DNA of 64,000 nucleotides from Bradyrhizobium erythrophlei (GCA_900129675.1 FSRD01000001.1:4081501-4145500), one strand, 5' to 3'. Shown: positions 16,796 through 26,453, counted from the stretch's first letter. The notes: generated by a model not told the origin, from the sequence alone. A program made the numbers and translations.

Positions 16796-17653
16796 ATGCT
16801 CGCCTCCATCCTCGCATCGGGTCTTGCGGCGGGCGCGATCTACGCGCTCGTCGGCGTCACCTACAACACCATGTTCTCGACCTCGCGGGTGATGAGCTTT
16901 ACCGCGGGCCAGCTCGCCATGCTCGGCGGTGTGTTCGGCTCGATGTTCACGCTGAAGCTCGGCATGCCCATCGTCGTGGGCTTGCTGCTTACATTGATCG
17001 GCTGCGCGATCATCGGCATCATTACCGAATTCGTCGCGGTGCGGCCGGTGCTGAAAAGCCTCGACCAGCACCTCTATGTGCTCTCGACGCTGGCGCTGGC
17101 GCTGATGATCCAGCAGGTGGCGGCGATCAAATGGGGCACCGAACCGCAGCCGTTTCCGCGCCTGATCGGGCTCGGCAGCGGGGTCTTTGACGAAAAATTC
17201 TGGCTGCCCGTCGTCGCCTGCGCGATCACGATTCTCGGCCTCGAATATCTTTATCGCCGCACGCTGGTCGGCCGCGCCTTCGTGGCGATCGCGGAGGACA
17301 ATTTCGCGGCACGCGCGCTCGGCCTGCCCGAGCGTAATCTGCGCGTCGCCAGTTACGCGCTGGCCGGGGTCGTCGGCGGCATCGCCGGATTTTCCGGCGG
17401 CGAATTGCTGCTGGCGTTCTTCGCCAATGGCGCGCTCTTGAATTTCTACGGTTTTGTGCCGGTGGCGCTCGGGGGGCTCGGCAACAACCGCGGCGCCGTC
17501 GTCGGCGGGCTGGCGCTCGGCCTGTTTCAGCAGGCGGCGAATTTCCTGGTCGGGGGCATCTTCTCATCCGTCGCCGTGTTTGCGCTGTTCATCGTCGTCC
17601 TGCTGGCGGCGCCGCAAGGCCTGTTCGGCGCGTCGACGGCGCGGAGGGTGTGA
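16796..17653 (+). CDS. livH: Liv-type ABC transporter permease LivH
   Basis: 285 residues, about eight membrane segments. Family features are ALVGVTYNTMFSTSRVMSF near the N-terminus, the EAA-like loop GRAFVAIAEDNFAARALGL that contacts the ATPases, and GALLNFYGFVPVALGGLGNN. It forms half of the inner-membrane channel with LivM. The gene follows the binding-protein gene by 22 bp. Its TGA overlaps the ATG of livMG by one base (TGATG), a typical coupling junction. Confidence 0.92.
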   Translation: MLASILASGLAAGAIYALVGVTYNTMFSTSRVMSFTAGQLAMLGGVFGSMFTLKLGMPIVVGLLLTLIGCAIIGIITEFVAVRPVLKSLDQHLYVLSTLALALMIQQVAAIKWGTEPQPFPRLIGLGSGVFDEKFWLPVVACAITILGLEYLYRRTLVGRAFVAIAEDNFAARALGLPERNLRVASYALAGVVGGIAGFSGGELLLAFFANGALLNFYGFVPVALGGLGNNRGAVVGGLALGLFQQAANFLVGGIFSSVAVFALFIVVLLAAPQGLFGASTARRV

Positions 17654-19452
17654 TGACCGCCGTCACCGCAACCCCGGCACATCAGGAAGCCGGAGCCATC
17701 CGCGCCGCGCTGCCGCAGTTGGCGCCGTTTCTCGGCATTCTGGCGTTGGCGGTGATGCTGCCCTTCATCAGCAACGACTATTGGGCCCTGATCGGCACCC
17801 GCGCGGCGATCTATTGGGTGCTGGTGTCCGGCCTCAATCTGGTCGTCGGCTTCGCCGGCCATCTGGCGATCGGCTATGTCGCGCTGCTGACGCTCGGCGC
17901 CTACACCACCAGCGTACTGGTCGCCGGCAATGTGCTGCCGCCGGTGCCGGTCTTTGCCGCTCTGCCGGTCGCGGCCATCGTCGGCGCGATGTTCGGCGTG
18001 ATCGTCGGTCTGCCGGCGCTAAGATTGCGCACCTTCTATTTTGCAATGTCGACGCTCGGCTTCGCCACCATCGTTACCCAAATCGCATTGGCATGGCAGA
18101 GCGTCACCGGCGGCGGCATCGGCATATCAGGACCGGAATTTCCCGCACCGTTCAATACCGCGTGGGGCTTTTACTTTCTCTGCACCGCCTTTGCCGCGTT
18201 CACCACCTGGATGAGCGCCAACATCGCGCGCAGCCGGTTCGGCCGCGCTTTGATCGCGGTGCGCGATGCCGAAGTCGCGGCAGAGGCCACGGGCATTTCA
18301 AAACCGAAAATGCTGATCGCGATCTTTCTGTTCGCCGGGGCGCTGGCGGCGATCGCGGGCGGCCTGTTTGCGAGCCTGCAGACCTACATCACGCCGGACG
18401 CCTTCACCTTCGACCTGTCGGTATTGTTTTTCATCGCGATCCTGATCGGCGGCCGCGGCTCGATCCTGGGCCCGATGCTCGGCACCATCATCCTGACGAT
18501 TTTACCGGAGATCGCCGCGCCGCTGGCGGCGTGGTCGACGTTCCTCTACGCGGTGCTATTGCTGGTGATCGTGCTGGTGATGCCGGGCGGCATCGCGGCA
18601 CTGCTCGATTTTCGCAACCGCCGTCCACTCGCCAGCAACCGCGCGATTCTGCCGCGTCCCGCCGCACTGGCCGATATCGTGCGCCAACGCGCGGGCGGCA
18701 GCGCGCTCGCGTTGCGCGACATTTCGCTCAGTTTCGGCAATGTGCGAGCCATCGACCGCCTCGATCTCGACGTCGCACCCGGCCAGATCCATGGCCTGAT
18801 CGGTCCCAATGGCAGCGGCAAGACCAGCACGCTCAACGTGATCTCGGGCTATTACGCGGCCAGGGCCGGCACCATGACGCTCGGCGACGCCGCGCTGCCG
18901 CCGGGCATGCCGGCGCTGCGGGCCGCGCGCGGCATTGCGCGCACCTTCCAGACCCCGCGCGTGATCGGCGAGGCGTCGGTGCTGCAGAACGTGATGATCG
19001 GCGGCACCATCGAGGGCAGGGCGAGCTTTGTCGAGGCGATGCTGTCGCTGCCTCGAAACCGGCAGGACGAGCGCATGCTCGCCGCCAAGGCGCGGGGGCT
19101 GCTGGGTGTCGTCGGACTCGAGCCGCTGGCCGACGTGCGCGCCGACCGGCTGCAGCACAGCGAACTGCGCTTCATCGAGATCGCTCGTGCGCTGATGCTG
19201 GATCCGGATTTCCTGCTGCTCGATGAGCCCGCCGCCGGCCTTTCCAGCGACGAGATCGAACGGCTGGCCGGGTTGATCAAGGCGATCAGCGGGCGCGGCA
19301 CCGGCGTGCTGCTGGTGGAACATCACGCCGACCTGATCTTCGACATCTGCCACCAGGTCACCGTGCTCAATCTCGGGCGTACGCTGGCGGCGGGAACGCC
19401 GGCCGAGATTCGCGTTCACAAGGAGGTGGTCAGTGCTTACCTCGGTGGCTGA
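17653..19452 (+). CDS. Fused LivM permease - LivG ATPase
   Basis: 599 residues from the ATG at 17653, with GGAGGG 5 bases upstream. Residues ~1-315 are a LivM permease (NLVVGFAGHLAIGYVALLTLG, FGRALIAVRDAEVAAEATGI, GGRGSILGPMLGTIIL). From ~350 a LivG-type ATPase follows (Walker A GPNGSGKTS, Walker B FLLLDEPAAG, switch His in LLVEHHAD). LivM and LivG are usually separate, so this is a real fusion in one frame. The ABC signature is LQHSELRFIEIARAL instead of the usual LSYGQQR..LEIARAL, which is unusual. The protein couples ATP hydrolysis to solute import with LivH and LivF. Confidence 0.9.
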   Translation: MTAVTATPAHQEAGAIRAALPQLAPFLGILALAVMLPFISNDYWALIGTRAAIYWVLVSGLNLVVGFAGHLAIGYVALLTLGAYTTSVLVAGNVLPPVPVFAALPVAAIVGAMFGVIVGLPALRLRTFYFAMSTLGFATIVTQIALAWQSVTGGGIGISGPEFPAPFNTAWGFYFLCTAFAAFTTWMSANIARSRFGRALIAVRDAEVAAEATGISKPKMLIAIFLFAGALAAIAGGLFASLQTYITPDAFTFDLSVLFFIAILIGGRGSILGPMLGTIILTILPEIAAPLAAWSTFLYAVLLLVIVLVMPGGIAALLDFRNRRPLASNRAILPRPAALADIVRQRAGGSALALRDISLSFGNVRAIDRLDLDVAPGQIHGLIGPNGSGKTSTLNVISGYYAARAGTMTLGDAALPPGMPALRAARGIARTFQTPRVIGEASVLQNVMIGGTIEGRASFVEAMLSLPRNRQDERMLAAKARGLLGVVGLEPLADVRADRLQHSELRFIEIARALMLDPDFLLLDEPAAGLSSDEIERLAGLIKAISGRGTGVLLVEHHADLIFDICHQVTVLNLGRTLAAGTPAEIRVHKEVVSAYLGG

Positions 19453-20182
19453 ACCTCTGCTCGCGGTGACCGCGCTGCAATCCGGCTACGGCAAGATCCG
19501 CGTGCTGCACGGGATCGATTTCAATGTCGCCGCCGGCGAAGTGGTGGCGTTGCTCGGTCCCAACGGCGCCGGCAAGACCACCATGCTGCGCGCGCTGTCG
19601 GGATTGCTGCCGGTCAATTCGGGCCAGGTGCGGTTCGACGGCCGTGACATGACCAACGCCACGCCGCGCGATGCGGCGCGCGCCGGCCTCGTCCATGTGA
19701 TCGAGGGCCACCGCGTGTTCACGCAGATTTCCGTCACCGACAATCTGTTGCTGGCCGGCTACGATCTGCCGCGCAGCGAGCGTGCGGCGCGGGTCGAGGA
19801 GGCCTTGTCGTTCTTTCCTGAAATTGCCGAAAAACGCCACGAGCGCGGTGGCGCGCTGAGCGGCGGGCAGCAGCAGATGCTGACGGTGGCACAGGGCCTG
19901 GTGCGCCGTCCGCGGCTGTTGATGCTCGACGAACCCTCCGCGGGTCTTTCGCCGGTGCTGGTCGACCGCGTGCTCAGCGTCATCGGCCAGTTGCGCCGGC
20001 AGGGCACCGCGGTGCTGCTGGTCGAACAATTGCTGGAAAAGGCGCTCGCCGCCGCCGACCGCGTCTACGCGCTGGTGCAGGGCAACATCGTGCTGCAGGC
20101 GCCGACCAGCGAGAGCAATCTGCCGCAGCGGCTCGAGCGCGCCTATTTCGGGCACGAAAGCCACGCGTCGGCTGCGTCTTGA
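19433..20182 (+). CDS. livF: Liv-type ABC transporter ATPase LivF
   Basis: 249 residues from a GTG at 19433, preceded by AGGAGGT; the gene overlaps livMG by 20 bp. ATPase motifs are complete: Walker A LLGPNGAGKTT, signature LSGGQQQM, Walker B LLMLDEPSAGLSP and switch His region VLLVEQ. It pairs with the LivG domain of the preceding fusion, so at least one composite site has a normal signature. It is the last gene of the operon. The 106 bp downstream show no clear terminator before the convergent binding-protein gene. Confidence 0.92.
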   Translation: MLTSVAEPLLAVTALQSGYGKIRVLHGIDFNVAAGEVVALLGPNGAGKTTMLRALSGLLPVNSGQVRFDGRDMTNATPRDAARAGLVHVIEGHRVFTQISVTDNLLLAGYDLPRSERAARVEEALSFFPEIAEKRHERGGALSGGQQQMLTVAQGLVRRPRLLMLDEPSAGLSPVLVDRVLSVIGQLRRQGTAVLLVEQLLEKALAAADRVYALVQGNIVLQAPTSESNLPQRLERAYFGHESHASAAS

Positions 20183-20288
20183 ACGCGTCAAAGACGCCGC
20201 TTACGTGCTTGAGCGTTTTCATCAGGAATGCGTCACTCCGCGGCTGGACCCGGAAAGGGACGTTGGACGCCACCCCAACATTCGTTCC

Positions 20289-21911
20289 TCACTCGGACTT
20301 ATCAATGTTCCAGAACACCGGCGTGGCCGGGCCGTCGAGCACGCCCGAGATCGATTTTCGCCACGCGCCGACCCCGCGCCATTGCCCGAGCGGAACATAG
20401 ATCACCTGGTCGTAGACTTCGCTTTGGATTTCGGCGGCAATCTTCTTCTGCTCCTCGCGTGAGGACGAACGTACGAAGGCATCACGCATCGCTTCCATCC
20501 TGGCGTCTTCCGGCCAGCCGAACCAGGCGCCATTCTTGCCTTTGGCGTTGACCAATATATTGACAACAGGGTTCACCACGTCGGCAATGATGAAGTTGGT
20601 GAATAGCATGTTCCAGCCGCCCTCCTTCGGCGGCTTCTTGCTGGCGCGACGGGAAACCACGGTCTGCCAATCGGTAGCCTGCAGGTCTACCTTGAAGCCG
20701 GCCTCACGCAGTAACTGCGCCGCGACGATCGGCTGCGCCTTGAATACCAAGGCATCACCCGGCGCCATGATCACGACGGGGGTGCCGTCGTAACCGGATT
20801 CGGCAAGCAGCTTCTTTGCTTCCGCCATACCGTTGCCTTGCACCAGCGATTCCGAGCCGGCGTCGGTGGCCAGCGGCGTGTCGCAGCCGAAAACAGCGCC
20901 GCAAACCTGATAGTATTCGGAATTGCCAACCAGCGCGTCCAGCACATCCTTCTGATTCAGCGCCAGGAATGCAGCGCGGCGGACCTTGACGTTGTCAAAA
21001 GGCGGATAGAGGAAATTCATTCGTCCGATGGTCTGGAAGCCAAGCTTGTCCAGGGTTTCAACCTTCAAGTCCTTGTTGGCGGCCAGCATCGTCACAAGAT
21101 CGAAGGGCAGATTCTCCAAGAAGTCGATGTCGCCAGATTGAAGCGCGTTCACGGCGGTCTGCGCATCTGGCATCGTGATCCATTCGACGCGATCGACCTT
21201 CACCACCTTGCCGCCCGAAGTCCAGTTCGGTGGCTCCTTGCGCGGCACGTAATCCGTGTTCTTCTCATAAACCGCCTTCACGCCGGGCTGGAATTCCGCC
21301 TGAACGAACTTGAAGGGACCGGAGCCAATTTGCTCCTTTATCTGTTGGCCCGGCGGCGTTTCCGCCAGACGCTTGGGCATCATGAACGGAACAATCGATG
21401 AAGGTTTTCCGATCGATTCCAGCACCAGGCCATAGGGCTCTTTCAGTTTCAGCGTGATAGTCCTGTCGTCAGTGGCCTCTATGGTGGCGGTGAAGTCCAT
21501 GAGCGTCTGGCCCATAGTCTCGTTCTTGCTCCAGCGCTTGAGCGACGCGACGCAATCCTCCGCGGTGACCGGGCTGCCGTCATGCCACTTCAGCCCGTCG
21601 CGCAGCGTAAATATGTAGGTGAGCTTGTCGTCGGAGACTTTCCAATCCGCCATCTGAGGCTGGATCCTGAAGCTGGAATCGGTGGCCAGCAAAGTGTCAT
21701 AGACCATGTAGCCGTGATCGCGCGTGATATATGCCCCGGTAAAGCCTGGATCGATGATGCGCAAATCGGAATGCATCACCGCAGTGAGGGTCTTCGTGTG
21801 CGCCGGCGAAGACAGCGCCAGCGCAGCCGAGAGCGCAAAGGTCGACAAGGTGACGTTGGACACCGTAGGGCGACGTTGCCGACGTGAGACCTGAGACATT
21901 CGATTTCTCAT
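20289..21911 (-). CDS. Family 5 (peptide/nickel-type) ABC substrate-binding protein
   Basis: About 540 residues. Starts at 21911 or 21899 are both possible; 21926 would be a TTG. None has a convincing ribosome site. The N-terminus is basic (VSRRQRR) then hydrophobic, ending in ALALSSPAHTKT, an export signal. The mature part is a DppA/OppA-like binding protein (YMVYDTLLATD, LRDGLKWHDGSPVTAEDCVASLKRW, IGSGPFKFV). No permease or ATPase genes of the matching class are in the window, so it is an orphan that must use components encoded elsewhere. It lies tail to tail with livF. Confidence 0.85.
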   Translation of the reverse strand: MRNRMSQVSRRQRRPTVSNVTLSTFALSAALALSSPAHTKTLTAVMHSDLRIIDPGFTGAYITRDHGYMVYDTLLATDSSFRIQPQMADWKVSDDKLTYIFTLRDGLKWHDGSPVTAEDCVASLKRWSKNETMGQTLMDFTATIEATDDRTITLKLKEPYGLVLESIGKPSSIVPFMMPKRLAETPPGQQIKEQIGSGPFKFVQAEFQPGVKAVYEKNTDYVPRKEPPNWTSGGKVVKVDRVEWITMPDAQTAVNALQSGDIDFLENLPFDLVTMLAANKDLKVETLDKLGFQTIGRMNFLYPPFDNVKVRRAAFLALNQKDVLDALVGNSEYYQVCGAVFGCDTPLATDAGSESLVQGNGMAEAKKLLAESGYDGTPVVIMAPGDALVFKAQPIVAAQLLREAGFKVDLQATDWQTVVSRRASKKPPKEGGWNMLFTNFIIADVVNPVVNILVNAKGKNGAWFGWPEDARMEAMRDAFVRSSSREEQKKIAAEIQSEVYDQVIYVPLGQWRGVGAWRKSISGVLDGPATPVFWNIDKSE

Positions 21912-21936
21912 GAAGGTGCTGATCAAAACCTGACAA

Positions 21937-22020
21937 TCAGTTGGGCAATGCGCGCATGCGTGATACGGCAGAGCGCAACGCCAGCGACCACATGCAGAAA
22001 ATGTCGGCGTGAGGTTTCAT
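21937..22020 (-). CDS. Possible 27-residue ORF with strong ribosome site
   Basis: An ATG at 22020 is preceded by GAGGGAGGA with good spacing and opens 27 codons (MKPHADIFCMWS...). It ends just upstream of the family 5 binding-protein gene. The ribosome site is better than that of the larger gene. It may be a leader ORF, a remnant of the original gene start, or chance. I recognise no family. The rest of the gap to 22130 shows nothing. Confidence 0.25.
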   Translation of the reverse strand: MKPHADIFCMWSLALRSAVSRMRALPN

Positions 22021-22130
22021 CGCAGTCCTCCCTCGATCGTCCGGCGGAACGGCGCCCGCGGCGTCGTGAGTGGAAAAACGTGACCAAGTGGTGAGCCGGC
22101 TTTCTCGATCAACTCCAGCCAGTACCTCGA

Positions 22131-24029
22131 TTACTTCATCCCAGCTTGCTGCAACCCCTTGTAGAGCTCCTGCAGGGTTTTTTGAAACGCTGGATCCTTG
22201 TTAGGAATTTCCTGGAGATAGATGTCCTGTATGCGCGCCAGAGTGTAGCCGGGCAATGCGTTGTCAAAATCCTTCAAGGCGCCGGCCGCGTCAGCTGCAT
22301 TACCGGTAAGCGCAAATGCGCTCACCAAATGTGCTCGGCTAAACCAAACCGTGGGTCTTTCTGCAACCGATTTTCGAAGCCAGACAATTGCATCGTCGTA
22401 GTTTCTCATGGCGAAATACGCGCGCCCCAGGACCCAGGAAAATACATTCCTGCTAGGATCAAGAGGACTGAGCCTTATCGCCTTCAACGCCAGCGGAGGC
22501 GCTTCTTTGGGATGACCCGTCAGGACGAGTTGATTGGCCTTCTGCGCGTAGGCGAGGGCAAGATTGGGATCGAGCTCGAGTGCCCGGTCAAAAGCGTCCA
22601 GTGCCCCTTGATGATCTCCCTTTGCGCGACGAATAAAGCCATCGTCCATATGGCTCAAAGCAATTGTCGGATCGAGGGTGAATGCCTTTTGCAGCGCATC
22701 CTCCGCCTGCCTCAGCAGATCCTTGCGTGCGGTGGCATCCTTTTCGGCGTCGTTCCAGCGGTTCAGATAGTCACGCATCAAGACATCGGCCAATTGGCTC
22801 CAGGCGATGGCTGACAACGGACTGAGACGTACAGATTCCTGAAGATACTTGCGTGCGGCAAGATTGTGCTGTGGGGTAATAGAGTCAATGAGAATAGCCA
22901 TGGCGCGTAACCTCATGTCTACGGCATTGGGGTCGCTCGATCGCTCGCGTCGACGACTCTCAGCCTTGACCAGCTGAATGCCGAGAGACGAGGCGATTCG
23001 ACCCGTTACCGCTTCCTGCAACTCGAAGAGGTCTGTAACATCACTATCAAACTGATCGGCCCAGATAGCGACGGCGGAACGCGCATCTACCAGATGCGTG
23101 TTGGCTTGCACCTTGGTACCGATTTTCCTGATACTGCCTTCCAAGAGGTATCGAACATCGCAATCCTGTCCGATCTGTCTAGGGTCGACTACTTTCCCTT
23201 TGTACGTGAAAGCTGTCGCCCGCGCAATGACCACGGTGTCACTCATGCGAGACAGATCGGTGGTTAGATCATCGGTGACCGCGTCGGCGAAATAGCCTTC
23301 CTCCGGATCATTGCTCATGCTGCGGAACGGCAGAACCATAATGGAAGCTTGAGCAGAATTCGGGTTTTTGCCGCGCCAGACCGGCAGCGCGCCGATAATC
23401 GCCGCGAGGGCCAATGCGGAGACCACGACGATCGGACGAGGTGTTGGAAAAAGTGCGAGACATCGGCGCACAGCGAGCCGCACTCGCCGCAAGGGAGAAA
23501 GTGTTTTTTGCTCCTGGGCACGCGTGACGCGAAAGACTTGAATCTGGGGCTCAATGTTCTTGAGTCGGTGCCACCCTCTGTCCTCAAAGGCGAGGTCCGG
23601 ATGACCTAGGAGCTGGTCGCGAACAGTATTGGTAACAAATAATTCACCTGGCTCGGCAAGGGTCTCGAGCCGCGCTGCAATATTGACGCTGTTACCGTAG
23701 ATATCGCGCTCATCAACAATGACGTCACCGGCATTTACGCCGATGCGCATTTGGAAGCGACGCTCTATGTCGACAGCAGCGTTGCGCGTACTCAATTCTC
23801 GCTGAATTTCGATGCCGCAACGTACGGCATCCAAAGTGCTGTCAAACTCGACAAGCAATCCGTCGCCGCTGGATCGGATCAGATGACCACCATGCTCGGA
23901 AATTTTGGGTTCGATCAAGCTGCCGAAACATTCGGCCAGCATCACGTGTGTGGCCTCCTCGTCAGTCGACATCAGTCGGCTGTAGCCAACTACGTCCGCT
24001 AGTAGGACGGCTGTCATCCTGCGTTTCAC
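22131..24029 (-). CDS. Class III adenylate cyclase with TPR domain
   Basis: 632 residues. N-terminal cyclase domain (~1-170): LLADVVGYSRLMSTDEEAT, SSGDGLLVEF, DIYGNSVNIAARLE. A TM segment (~200-220, VVVSALALAAIIGALPV) follows, then a TolB/FlgO-like domain beginning SIMVLPFRSMSNDPEEGYFADAV and a C-terminal run of TPR repeats (~390-620). This cyclase-TM-TPR design is greatly expanded in Bradyrhizobium. In the cyclase the usual IyGDgVN reads YGNSVN, so one conserved Asp is Asn, and activity is uncertain. Possible signalling role; input unknown. Confidence 0.86.
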   Translation of the reverse strand: MKRRMTAVLLADVVGYSRLMSTDEEATHVMLAECFGSLIEPKISEHGGHLIRSSGDGLLVEFDSTLDAVRCGIEIQRELSTRNAAVDIERRFQMRIGVNAGDVIVDERDIYGNSVNIAARLETLAEPGELFVTNTVRDQLLGHPDLAFEDRGWHRLKNIEPQIQVFRVTRAQEQKTLSPLRRVRLAVRRCLALFPTPRPIVVVSALALAAIIGALPVWRGKNPNSAQASIMVLPFRSMSNDPEEGYFADAVTDDLTTDLSRMSDTVVIARATAFTYKGKVVDPRQIGQDCDVRYLLEGSIRKIGTKVQANTHLVDARSAVAIWADQFDSDVTDLFELQEAVTGRIASSLGIQLVKAESRRRERSSDPNAVDMRLRAMAILIDSITPQHNLAARKYLQESVRLSPLSAIAWSQLADVLMRDYLNRWNDAEKDATARKDLLRQAEDALQKAFTLDPTIALSHMDDGFIRRAKGDHQGALDAFDRALELDPNLALAYAQKANQLVLTGHPKEAPPLALKAIRLSPLDPSRNVFSWVLGRAYFAMRNYDDAIVWLRKSVAERPTVWFSRAHLVSAFALTGNAADAAGALKDFDNALPGYTLARIQDIYLQEIPNKDPAFQKTLQELYKGLQQAGMK

Positions 24030-24504
24030 AGGTTAGCCCTTTCCCACGCTGACTCCCGTCGAACGCAACTAAACGTTTTTACTAAAGCGGCAGGCTATTG
24101 TCACGTGCCGTGATCCCGGATTGGGGTAGTACGCGATACTCGCTTTGGATAGGCGAGGACCTATTCGGCACTCGCCAGACCGCGATCAGCGCAACCGACT
24201 GAAGCCATTGCATCGTCGAATGCGGACTTTTGACCGCGGCCTTACCGCGGGGGGCGTCGCGGGATTGCGTAGCCGATGGGACTCTGCGACAGTTTGTCCC
24301 TATCGGCTCAAGTTGAGTAACGGTGTTCTGGACGCAGGAGCCACTTTCAATCGCCTACGTAATCCCAACCCGACAAGTAGACCGACTCCTCCAGCAAGGA
24401 TCGGACAAGACTCCGGCGCCCGTGCCGCTGCGCCTCGCTCAATTTGTTCAGTTGCCCGATATGGGTGGGGTGGTGTGTCGCAAATATCGAAGAGCATAAA
24501 TCCG
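24030..24504. other. 475-bp intergenic region without a recognised gene
   Basis: It separates the divergent cyclase-TPR and MFS genes and must contain their promoters. The MFS reading frame happens to stay open back to 24145, but the translated extension is Arg/Pro-rich, has no homologous look, and precedes the membrane start typical of the family. I see no RNA gene or strong palindrome. Confidence 0.5.
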
Positions 24505-25797
24505 ATGCGTCTCCCCTTCTTCTACGGCTGGACCATCGTCGCGGTGACGTTCGTGACCATGGCGATCGGCGTCAATGCGCGGACCGCGTTCTCGCTGTTC
24601 TTTCCGCCGATCATCGGCGAGTTCGGCTGGGAACGCGGCGTCACCGCCGGCGCGTTTTCCTTCGGCTTCGTGGTTTCCGGCGTCGTCAGTCCGCTGATAG
24701 GCCGGGTGATGGACCGCTACGGCCCGCGCGCGGTGATGGAGATCGGGGTCGCACTGATGGGCGGCGGATTGCTGCTGGCGCCGCTGACGACACAGCCCTG
24801 GCATCTTTATCTCACCATCGGCGTCATGGTCGGCGCGGGCAGCGTCTGCCTCGGCTATTCCGGTCAGTCTTTGTTTCTGCCGAACTGGTTCATCCGCCGC
24901 CGCGGCCTGGCAATGGGTCTTGCTTTCGCCGGCGTCGGTATCGGCTCGGTGGCGCTGCTGCCATGGGTGCAGTTGATGATCGAGCAAACCGGTTGGCGCA
25001 CCGCCTGTACCGCGATGGGCATCCTGGTCCTGGCGGTGCTGGCGCCGATCAATCTCTTGCTGCGCAAGCGGCCCGAGGATTTAGGCCTGCTGCCGGATGG
25101 CGACGCCGCGCCGTCGGCCACCTCAGTGAAGCCGGTTTCGAACATCGTCGATCCAGTCTGGGCCGGCACCGACTGGACGCTGCGCCGCGCGCTGCGCACC
25201 GCGCGGTTCTGGTGGATCGCGCTCGGCTATTTCTGCGGCCTGTACATCTGGTACGCGGTGCAGGTGCACCAGACCAAATTCCTGCTCGACATCGGGTTCA
25301 GCCCCAATGTCGGAGTGTGGGCGCTCGGCGTCGTCAGCCTGCTCGGGATTCCCGGGCAGATCTGGCTCGGCCATCTCTCCGACCGGATCGGGCGGGAATG
25401 GATATGGGCGATCAGCTGCGCCGGGTTTGCGATCTGCTTTGCGGCATTGATCGCGCTGAAATACGCGCCGGTGCTGCCGCTGGTCTATTTGATGGTTTTC
25501 ACCCAGGGCGCGCTTGGCTATGGCCTGACCTCGGTGATGGGGGCGGTGGTGCTCGAAATATTCCAGGGCAAGCATTACGGCGGCATCTTCGGCACCATCA
25601 TGCTGGCGGCGCTGGCGGGCGGCGCCGCGGGTCCGTGGGCGACTGGATTCCTGCACGACCTCTATGGCAGTTACAGCATCGCCTTCGCGATCGGCATCGC
25701 GGTCAGCCTGCTCTCGGCAGTGGCGATCTGGCAGGCCTCGCCGCGCAAGGTGCGCGCGGTCGCCGGGCAATTGCACAAGGCGCACGCCGGCGCCTGA
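24505..25797 (+). CDS. MFS transporter
   Basis: 430 residues from the ATG at 24505, where the protein starts directly at a typical first helix (MRLPFFYGWTIVAVTFVTM). Twelve hydrophobic segments. The MFS loop 2-3 motif is PLIGRVMDRYGPRAVMEIG and the loop 8-9 equivalent is IWLGHLSDRIGREW. The style is that of the oxalate/formate-antiporter and monocarboxylate-type MFS carriers. It ends 9 bp from the convergent tetR gene. The linked P450 and TetR suggest transport of a compound the P450 modifies, but this is only proximity. Confidence 0.88.
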   Translation: MRLPFFYGWTIVAVTFVTMAIGVNARTAFSLFFPPIIGEFGWERGVTAGAFSFGFVVSGVVSPLIGRVMDRYGPRAVMEIGVALMGGGLLLAPLTTQPWHLYLTIGVMVGAGSVCLGYSGQSLFLPNWFIRRRGLAMGLAFAGVGIGSVALLPWVQLMIEQTGWRTACTAMGILVLAVLAPINLLLRKRPEDLGLLPDGDAAPSATSVKPVSNIVDPVWAGTDWTLRRALRTARFWWIALGYFCGLYIWYAVQVHQTKFLLDIGFSPNVGVWALGVVSLLGIPGQIWLGHLSDRIGREWIWAISCAGFAICFAALIALKYAPVLPLVYLMVFTQGALGYGLTSVMGAVVLEIFQGKHYGGIFGTIMLAALAGGAAGPWATGFLHDLYGSYSIAFAIGIAVSLLSAVAIWQASPRKVRAVAGQLHKAHAGA

Positions 25798-25806
25798 TGC
25801 GCTTGG

Positions 25807-26418
25807 TCAGGCCGGCGCGATTCCGATCGCTCTGCGCAGATCGTTGATGGCCCGCAGGAAACTGTCGGGTGGCGTGGTCTCCGGATCGATCAGGCGGTGC
25901 AGACGAAAACCGTCCTCCATGGCCAGCAGGATCGCGCCGATCCATGTCGGGTTCAACACGGCGTTCCTGCCGCTGTTCTTCGACGTGGTCTCGACGATAT
26001 CGGCGATCAGCTTGCGCCGGGCACGCAGCCGCTTGGCGAGTTCGGGCCTGCGCTTTTCGGCGCGCGCCACGAACAGGATCATCTCCATGTGCAGCAGGGG
26101 AGAGCGGCCGAGCGGATCCTGCTGGCTGCGGTCCATGCTCTTCAGCGCGTCGAGGAAGTCCGCGAGGTTGTTGTGCCTGGCGAGCAGATCGAGATTGCGT
26201 CGGATCGATTGCTCGACGTGATCCTCGATCATGGCGATGATCAGCTCGTCCTTGCTCTTGAAATTCGAATAGAACGCCCCGCGGGTAAAGCCGGCCGCCG
26301 CCGCGATGGCCTCGATGCTGGCGCCGCCGATGCCCTGTTCCTCGAACACGCGCGCGGCTGCCTCGAACAGCTTTTCGCAGGTGTCGTCCCGGGTCGGTCG
26401 CGTTCGAACTCTTGACAT
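25807..26418 (-). CDS. TetR family transcriptional regulator
   Basis: 203 residues. The N-terminal HTH spans ~10-60 with the TetR signature GGASIEAIAAAAGFTRGAFYSNFKSKDELI split over helices 2-3. The C-terminal part is a ligand/dimer domain. The gene is divergent from the P450 gene; between them lies a perfect 11-bp inverted repeat that overlaps the -35 of its own best promoter. It probably represses itself and the P450 until a substrate binds. Its predicted -10 ends only 6 bases before the ATG, so the mRNA may be leaderless. Confidence 0.9.
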   Translation of the reverse strand: MSRVRTRPTRDDTCEKLFEAAARVFEEQGIGGASIEAIAAAAGFTRGAFYSNFKSKDELIIAMIEDHVEQSIRRNLDLLARHNNLADFLDALKSMDRSQQDPLGRSPLLHMEMILFVARAEKRRPELAKRLRARRKLIADIVETTSKNSGRNAVLNPTWIGAILLAMEDGFRLHRLIDPETTPPDSFLRAINDLRRAIGIAPA

Positions 26419-26424
26419 CCCGCC

Positions 26425-26453
26425 ATTTTAGGGCAAAATGCAACTCGATACAA
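26425..26453 (-). promoter_or_regulatory. Predicted tetR promoter, overlapping the operator
   Basis: On the minus strand TTGTAT (26448-26453), a 17-base spacer, then TAAAAT (26425-26430). The -10 is 6 bases from the ATG, which would put the transcription start at or beside the start codon. The -35 lies inside the left arm and spacer of the palindrome, so repressor binding would block it. Confidence 0.5.

Noticed and set aside
24145..24504. 120-residue N-terminal extension of the MFS transporter
   Set aside because: Arg/Pro-rich, no hydrophobic pattern, and the MFS fold begins exactly at the ATG at 24505.
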